Shown here in pieces: positions 59,101 to 64,000 of a stretch of DNA of 64,000 nucleotides. Source of the DNA: Larus michahellis (lineage: Eukaryota; Chordata; Aves; Charadriiformes; Laridae). Position numbers and translations under genes: made by a program. The stretch's first letter is position 1. Every line of letters starts with the position of its first letter. The stretch is from the NCBI RefSeq assembly GCF_964199755.1, contig NC_133907.1, forward strand, positions 3,167,001 through 3,231,000, in the 5' to 3' direction. The notes beneath the pieces were generated by a model. That model was not told the DNA's origin. It saw only the letters and a program-made list of their open reading frames with translations, and ran no database searches.

Positions 59101-61771
59101 CAAACTAGTAAAACTGTAGGGGATTTTTGTCAAGTTGGCATTATTACAGTACATATAATATTTAGGGATGTGTAACTAGTGTATGTAAAAAAGTTAGTTT
59201 TACATTATAATTAAACTATCTGTATCCTTTGGCATGTCTAGTTATCGTTGTCAGTACAACTGTGTATACAGGAATGGACTCAAAACAACTGCAGGATTAT
59301 AATTTCTGACCCTATCAGCACAGCTGTTGAATAAAAACAACCCTGTTTTTGCACTTTTTTCCATAATTTCATTTGTAAAACATGAGCTAAAATATAACTC
59401 CTGAAACAAGTTATAATTTTCATTCTTATTGCATGAAAAAGGCTTCATTAAATTAAGTGAAACAGAAATTAATTTCTCCTTCAGAATTTAGTGAAACACA
59501 GTAATTACAGCATACTGATTATGTTATTAAAAATGCAGTAAATACACTTCAGTTCCCAATTTTGATTAGGGTTTGCTGTGAGAACACATATAATGCACAT
59601 TTAATCTTTGTGTTTTAGATCCCTAACTGGAAATTTAAGATTTTTCTTAATTTTAAAGTCTATCAATGCTCTTGAGATTACCACCATTAATAACTGTGAA
59701 GTATTCACTTATTTCAGAAGCTGTATTAGATAAAAACTTAATAGTAGCACAACCCTCAAAAAGTTAACTGACAGCTGACTAAAGATTCTCCTAGCGAGGA
59801 GAGGCTTAACAGAACACAAAAAAGCAACGAGTTCTTGCATAAACTAGATAAGCCTTACTTATATTAAAATCCTCTCCTTGAATCTCCTACTACTTGTATC
59901 ACTACGAGAGACACTAGGCAGAAAAAGTGCACCAGCAAACAAAACTGGTGCAGATAGACACTACCACTTCTGTCAACTAAAACCCACCTAATCTCACTCT
60001 TGCTAGGTACCGTCCCTTCTTCCATTTTATCAGTTAAATTTTATAAACTCTCAGCCTAACCCCTATGACCCTTGTCCTTCCTCTCTCCACTCAGTAATTC
60101 TCACTGAAGTTTCAGGCTGTAGAGAATTATAATGGCACAGCTGTAAATTACAACTATAAAGACAATTACCATATTAAACCAGACACAAATTAACATAATC
60201 TACTGTCCGAAAAATCTTAGTAGTGGAGCAAGTAAGTAGAACAAACTACCTTTTGATGAGTCCACTAGACACTGAAATATATTTATTCAATTTTATTTAC
60301 TATTTTGGACTCATACAATTCTATTAGTATTGCTTTTGGGAGTTTCAGGGTGTTTTTTTTAAATTCAAAAGACATCTTTCAGTTGTATGAAAAGCACCCT
60401 CTGAAGCACTGTGTGAATGATATGTATTATTTTATATTTGAACAGTTTTAAAATCTGTAGTATTTCGTAGCGTACATAAATTTGCAGCAGAGCAAAAACT
60501 TCATTTGCACACCAATAGAAATTAACTAAAATATCCCTTAACTGAAAACACAGAAACTTTATAAAAAAAAAAATGTATTTAAATGCTAGTCTTGAAATCA
60601 ACAATAATTCAATTTGTAAATCACTGGAGTCATGAGGTCTCAAAGGAGGCTGAAGGCTAACACAAGCCTTTATTCTTCCACCAAAGTGCATTAGAAAAAC
60701 TTTTCTGTGCAAAATGTTTCTGGAACCATCAAGGGAAAAAATTTAAGGCCTAACTGTACAGCTATTTTGAGCGTACTTCTATATTTATTCCTATAGTAAG
60801 TTCCAAATGTCAAAGAACGATAACAAGCAGCTGGCATACATAGAAGTGGAGCAGAACCCAAAACATCTATTACAATTAACACTGTATATGTATGCTACAC
60901 TTGTACAGTAACTACACATTATAATCTTTCATTGACCAGCAATTAAATGGCTTAAAAAGCTCATAATTTTTGTTTTTTGAAGCTAAACCAATTCAAATTA
61001 CCACTTACAAGAAAACTGTGTAAAACAAAGACAAGCAAACAGTAAAAAAATTCTCATAAAATAAAGCAAAATATAGAATATCAGCTGCCAAAGAATTTAC
61101 TTAAATAAGGCTGTGATGATTAAATATTTAAAAAAAAGCTATTTCTGCAAAAAAAATCCTAGATTATCCAGGAAAAAAAAAACCAAAACCAACAAAACAA
61201 AACAAACACCACCCAGGGAAATTATGACTGCTATATACATCCTTTTGAGTTAAACAAAAGGAATCAGCATTTTTTGTCTCCCTGAGTTCCTAGAAGGAAA
61301 ACATGAAAGCCCATGCAAGAAAAACAGCTTGTTACACTATTTTGAATTACTGAAGGTACAAACAGCAGGCAGAATGTAACACGCATTTTGTAACATATTG
61401 AAAAGATAGTATCGTTCTTTCCAATTTAAAAGTGACATGCTAAAAACGGTAAGATTTTCTTAACCCACTATTAAAATACAGCTATCACTTGGAGGTATAA
61501 ACTGAAAACTACTTAACTGTATGAAAATAAATTTGGTCACCAAAGAATAGCTTTGTGTAAGCCAAATAAGCAGCTCCAAACTACTATCACCTCCAAGAGA
61601 CAGTATTTAAGTACATTAACGCAAAGGGTGGAGAATGGTTACTGACAGGGAATTTACTAAATATTTAAAGCCAGACAACAATTACTGCTAAAAATTCAAC
61701 CCCTCCTGTTTTCCCCTCACAAGGAAGTCACCAGAACTTCATATAAGTTCAACTTTTCTTGTGTAACTCAC

Positions 61772-61990
61772 CAACGAGGAGATCACCTCCACTGCCCGGA
61801 GAAAACACTCGTCACCTCAAGGCAGGTAACGCTCACTCCCACCCTCAGCAGCCTGCCCCCCCCGACCCCAGAACGAGTTTTTGGGGTGGTTTCTGGCGGC
61901 TCCCCGCACCCCGCCACCCGCCGGGCCCTCCTCCGGTATCAGGGCAACGGTGAAACTCAACGAAAAAGGCGGTTAAAAGTCGGTGGTGAC
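61772..61990 (-). other. DIDO1: Candidate alternative first exon of DIDO1
   Basis: A good minus-strand donor TTG|GTGAGTTAC ends an exon at 61772. The CRE palindrome lies about 215 bases upstream of it. The intervening sequence has no ATG, unlike the leader at 62509-62640. The exon start is not defined. Confidence 0.3.
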
Positions 61991-61994
61991 GTCA
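61987..61994. promoter_or_regulatory. Perfect CRE palindrome (CREB/ATF site)
   Basis: TGACGTCA, with a further TGACGTCG about 30 bases to the right. This suggests cAMP/ATF-responsive control of a promoter inside the island. Confidence 0.7.
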
Positions 61995-62508
61995 CGGAGA
62001 AGCTTGCCGGCGTCAGCTTGGATATGACGTCGATCGCCTCAGAGCACAACCGTCCTCTCCTTTTCCCCCCCAAGATGGAGGAACCCGCCTTCCAGCCCGC
62101 TCCGCCCGGGGAGGGCGTCCTCTCCGCTCCGGCCCAACCGCGTTAGGAGCTTACGGGGCGGCGGCTTTTAGCTTCCTCCGGGGCCCCCGCATCGAGTCGC
62201 CGACCTTCTCTGGAACCGGGCCAGGCCTCCGGCGTGCCCGCGCCCTGCAGCCGCACCGACGGTCCCCTGAAAACAGGCCGCGCCGCTTCCCTCAGCCGCC
62301 CCCCCCGCCCCCCCTCCCCTCCCCGCCCGGGGCCCTCTGGCCGCCCTGACCCGCACCGCCCGCCCGCCTCCATTTTCTAGTCGAGCCCAAAGGCGTCCAG
62401 GCCGGAGGAGGCGGCCGCCCCTTTTTCCGCGACCCCTCCGCCGCAGCGGCGGCCTCGCTCCCTTTCTCCTCCCGTCCCGGTGCTCCTCCGGTTGCCTCCC
62501 TCACTCAC

Positions 62509-62640
62509 CGCGGGGAGGGGGTGGGGGATCTCGCCGCCGGCGCGGGTCTCAGCCGAGCCGAGCCGCCATTTCCTCCTCGCAACCGCTCCGGAGCGTTGGG
62601 CGGGGGCGCTCCTCCCCCGCTACCATAGAAACCAAGATGG
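62509..62640 (-). other. DIDO1: Predicted noncoding first exon of DIDO1
   Basis: A near-perfect donor GCG|GTGAGTGAG ends the exon at 62509 on the minus strand. The right end near the YY1/RFX sites is approximate. It splices naturally to 49992. In the joined leader, the frame of the main start meets a TGA at 62551-62549, so translation cannot begin further upstream in that frame. Confidence 0.6.
62549..62569 (-). CDS. Upstream ORF (six codons) in the DIDO1 leader
   Basis: ATG at 62569 with GAA before it and G at +4 gives a good initiation context. The peptide is MAARLG and then TGA. It lies in the predicted first exon and would be expected to dampen or gate translation of the main frame. Confidence 0.4.
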   Translation of the reverse strand: MAARLG

Positions 62641-62645
62641 CGGCC
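62632..62645. promoter_or_regulatory. YY1 initiator-type site
   Basis: CCAAGATGGCGGCC, which reads GGCCGCCATCTTGG on the minus strand. YY1 sites of this form often sit at the start of CpG-island genes, so it marks the likely divide between the leftward DIDO1 and rightward transcripts. Confidence 0.7.
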
Positions 62646-64000
62646 AACGGCAGCCTAGAGCGCCTCGCGTTGCGCACGGCTCCCGGAGGACTGTCGGTGG
62701 GCGTTGGCCCCGCCTCCCGGGCGGGCGGCGCGCGCTCCCTCACGGCGCGGCGGGAAGGGCGCGGTGGCCTCTCAGCCCGGCCCACGACCGGGCCCGCTCG
62801 TCCCCGTCCCCTCCGGCTGCAGGGGAGGCCGAGCCCTTCCCCACACGGCTGCCTGCGGAGTCCCCGTCCCCTCGGCTCTAGGCCGCCGCACGCTGCCGTC
62901 CTGCGGCGGCGCACAGCGCCGGTCACCTCAGGGCTTCCTGTGCAGGCGAGTGCTGCAGCATCAACAACGGCTGCTCCCAGTTCTCTTATCAAAAATACGG
63001 GGTGATCTTACCTCACAGGAATTGCAGTTTTATTTATTATTCGTGAGGTTGCAAGTGCCAAGGCAAAACTGCACAATAGCAGTGCCAAACACTGTTTTGC
63101 CCACAGCGACTTCTCTCACAGCAGCACAGCTTTGTCACGGGATTAACATGGCAGAGGAGCTTACCTGCAGCCCCAACTGCTCACATCAGCTATGCTCCCC
63201 ACCTGTGCTTATTCCACTGGGGATTTCTTTTGTTTTCCTGTTCTACTCCATCTGTTTTAGAAAATCAAATAGCAATTGCTGTAGACCTCTGGGTCCAGGT
63301 TATGGAGTGCTGTGGAAGGGAAGCGTTCAGCAGATCAGCTCATCCACTGCATGAAGGCTTCCCAGTAAACACCCTTTAAAAATGGTTAGGCTACTCAAAA
63401 TGCTCTCCAGGATCCAAGCTGCTATAAATCATTACAGAGAGTTAACTCCCATTTACATGTTTTGTTCCTACTGTCAGGTTTGTGATATTAGCCATCAGAA
63501 GCACCCACGTCCCACAGGCACTGAGGGGTCCGACGGTTTACAGGCAGACCCACAAGGCCATGCAGACACTCCTGACCTGGACATCTGAAGAGCCTTTTAG
63601 GCAGCTGGAGGTGTGAGATTTGGCTCTTTGATTAACCCTGATCCTGCACATTTTTCCTGATGTGTTGATAACACCAATTGCAGTTGGATTCCAGATAGGT
63701 GCAGTGTTTACTAAGATGAATTAAGGAATGAAAACATGTGGAAATATAAAAACATACTTAGCATTAATTCTATAGAATTACAGCATTCTATCAAGTATTT
63801 TGATTACATCTTTTAGAAGTCTACATTCTATATACAAGACTTCTGGTGGTAAAAGCCCAGGATAATTTTGCAAAAGCTACTATTAGCTTTTCACCTGATA
63901 GCATAGTCAGCCTCTTTCTCCACCTGTAAAACTGGGCAGCATTAATACTTACTTCACACAGGAACACCAAGAGGTAAAAAAAACCCAACAGATTCCTGTG
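62641..64000 (+). other. Right flank: probable 5' end/first intron of the divergent neighbour (GID8 by synteny)
   Basis: The left part (to about 62960) is CpG island; the rest is ordinary sequence. I found neither the GID8 start peptide nor any LisH/CTLH-type coding sequence, so its coding exons, if present, lie beyond the window. A clear first-exon donor could not be fixed. Open frames in 62637-63590 are not supported. Confidence 0.35.

Larger units (their letters stand above)
49993..62508 (-). other. DIDO1: DIDO1 first intron (12.5 kb)
   Basis: The span from the leader exon to the first coding exon. It is AT-rich and repeat-poor. It contains a CR1-like fragment at 56147-56180, a T/G-rich stretch at 53720-53790, and a candidate 99-base leader exon at 56898-56996 with a strong donor. 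No convincing + strand gene. Confidence 0.65.
61860..62960. promoter_or_regulatory. Bidirectional CpG-island promoter (DIDO1 left, neighbour right)
   Basis: A dense CpG block rises out of AT-rich DNA. It holds a perfect CRE palindrome TGACGTCA (61987-61994), a second half-site TGACGTCG (about 62025), a C-rich tract (about 62297-62330, G-quadruplex on minus), GGGCGGGGGC (62598-62607), an RFX-like GGTTTCTATGGTAGC on the minus strand ending near 62619, and a full YY1 site CCAAGATGGCGGCC (62632-62645). No TATA box. By synteny the rightward gene should be GID8. Confidence 0.75.

Noticed and set aside
60365-60712. 115-codon minus-strand frame in DIDO1 intron 1
   Set aside because: AT-rich Phe/Leu/Ile composition with no family similarity and no splice support in phase with the DIDO1 exons.
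62549-62992. 147-codon minus-strand frame across the divergent promoter
   Set aside because: Runs through YY1/RFX promoter DNA upstream of the likely start site; only its last seven codons (the uORF) are plausible.
62704-63354. 216-codon + strand frame in the right flank
   Set aside because: Half lies in the CpG island and half in unrelated DNA; no resemblance to GID8 or any family I know.
1-64000. Endogenous retrovirus, DNA transposon, CRISPR array or tRNA/rRNA genes
   Set aside because: No LTR pairs, transposase or polymerase motifs, direct-repeat arrays with spacers, or cloverleaf-like genes were recognised by eye.

Overview
The window is vertebrate nuclear DNA, most likely from a bird. 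It is AT-rich with GC-rich CpG-island promoters and has GT-AG split genes, small introns and very little interspersed repeat; the one recognisable repeat is a possible CR1-type LINE tail. The order TCFL5 - DIDO1 - divergent CpG-island promoter matches the conserved neighbourhood of human 20q13.33 (TCFL5, DIDO1, GID8). A turtle or crocodilian source cannot be excluded from sequence alone.

Layout: (1) 1-4723, minus strand, holds the whole coding part of TCFL5, a bHLH transcription factor, in six coding exons. Its 3' UTR runs off the left edge. Its CpG-island promoter lies at about 4850-5850 and carries a C-rich/G-quadruplex tract and repeated GC/CACCC boxes. (2) 5850-9637 is intergenic DNA plus the probable DIDO1 3' UTR. 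(3) 9638-49972, minus strand, holds all coding exons of DIDO1, the long (DIDO3-type) form. I assembled 17 coding exons whose phases all agree, giving a 2494-residue model with a PHD finger, a TFIIS central domain, a SPOC domain, and one 3.4-kb last exon encoding a coiled coil, Gly/Pro/Arg repeats and an Arg-Asp/Arg-Glu tail. (4) 49993-62508 is a 12.5-kb first intron. (5) 61860-62960 is a CpG island that looks like a bidirectional promoter, with YY1-, RFX-, Sp1- and CRE-type sites. It would serve DIDO1 leftwards and a neighbour, by synteny GID8, rightwards. No GID8 coding sequence is present.

The most interesting observation is at the 5' end of DIDO1. The exon that holds the mammalian start region has no in-frame ATG at all, and the initiator position reads TTG. 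Three further upstream coding exons splice in frame and add 159 residues. A short uORF with good start context lies in the predicted first exon. In addition, several GC-rich blocks inside DIDO1 introns have splice-like edges on the opposite (+) strand. The best has a branch point, polypyrimidine tract, AG, an 80-codon open frame and an AATAAA, so an antisense transcript is possible. Exon calls rest on visible splice sites, phase bookkeeping and similarity to family proteins as I remember them; no search was run.
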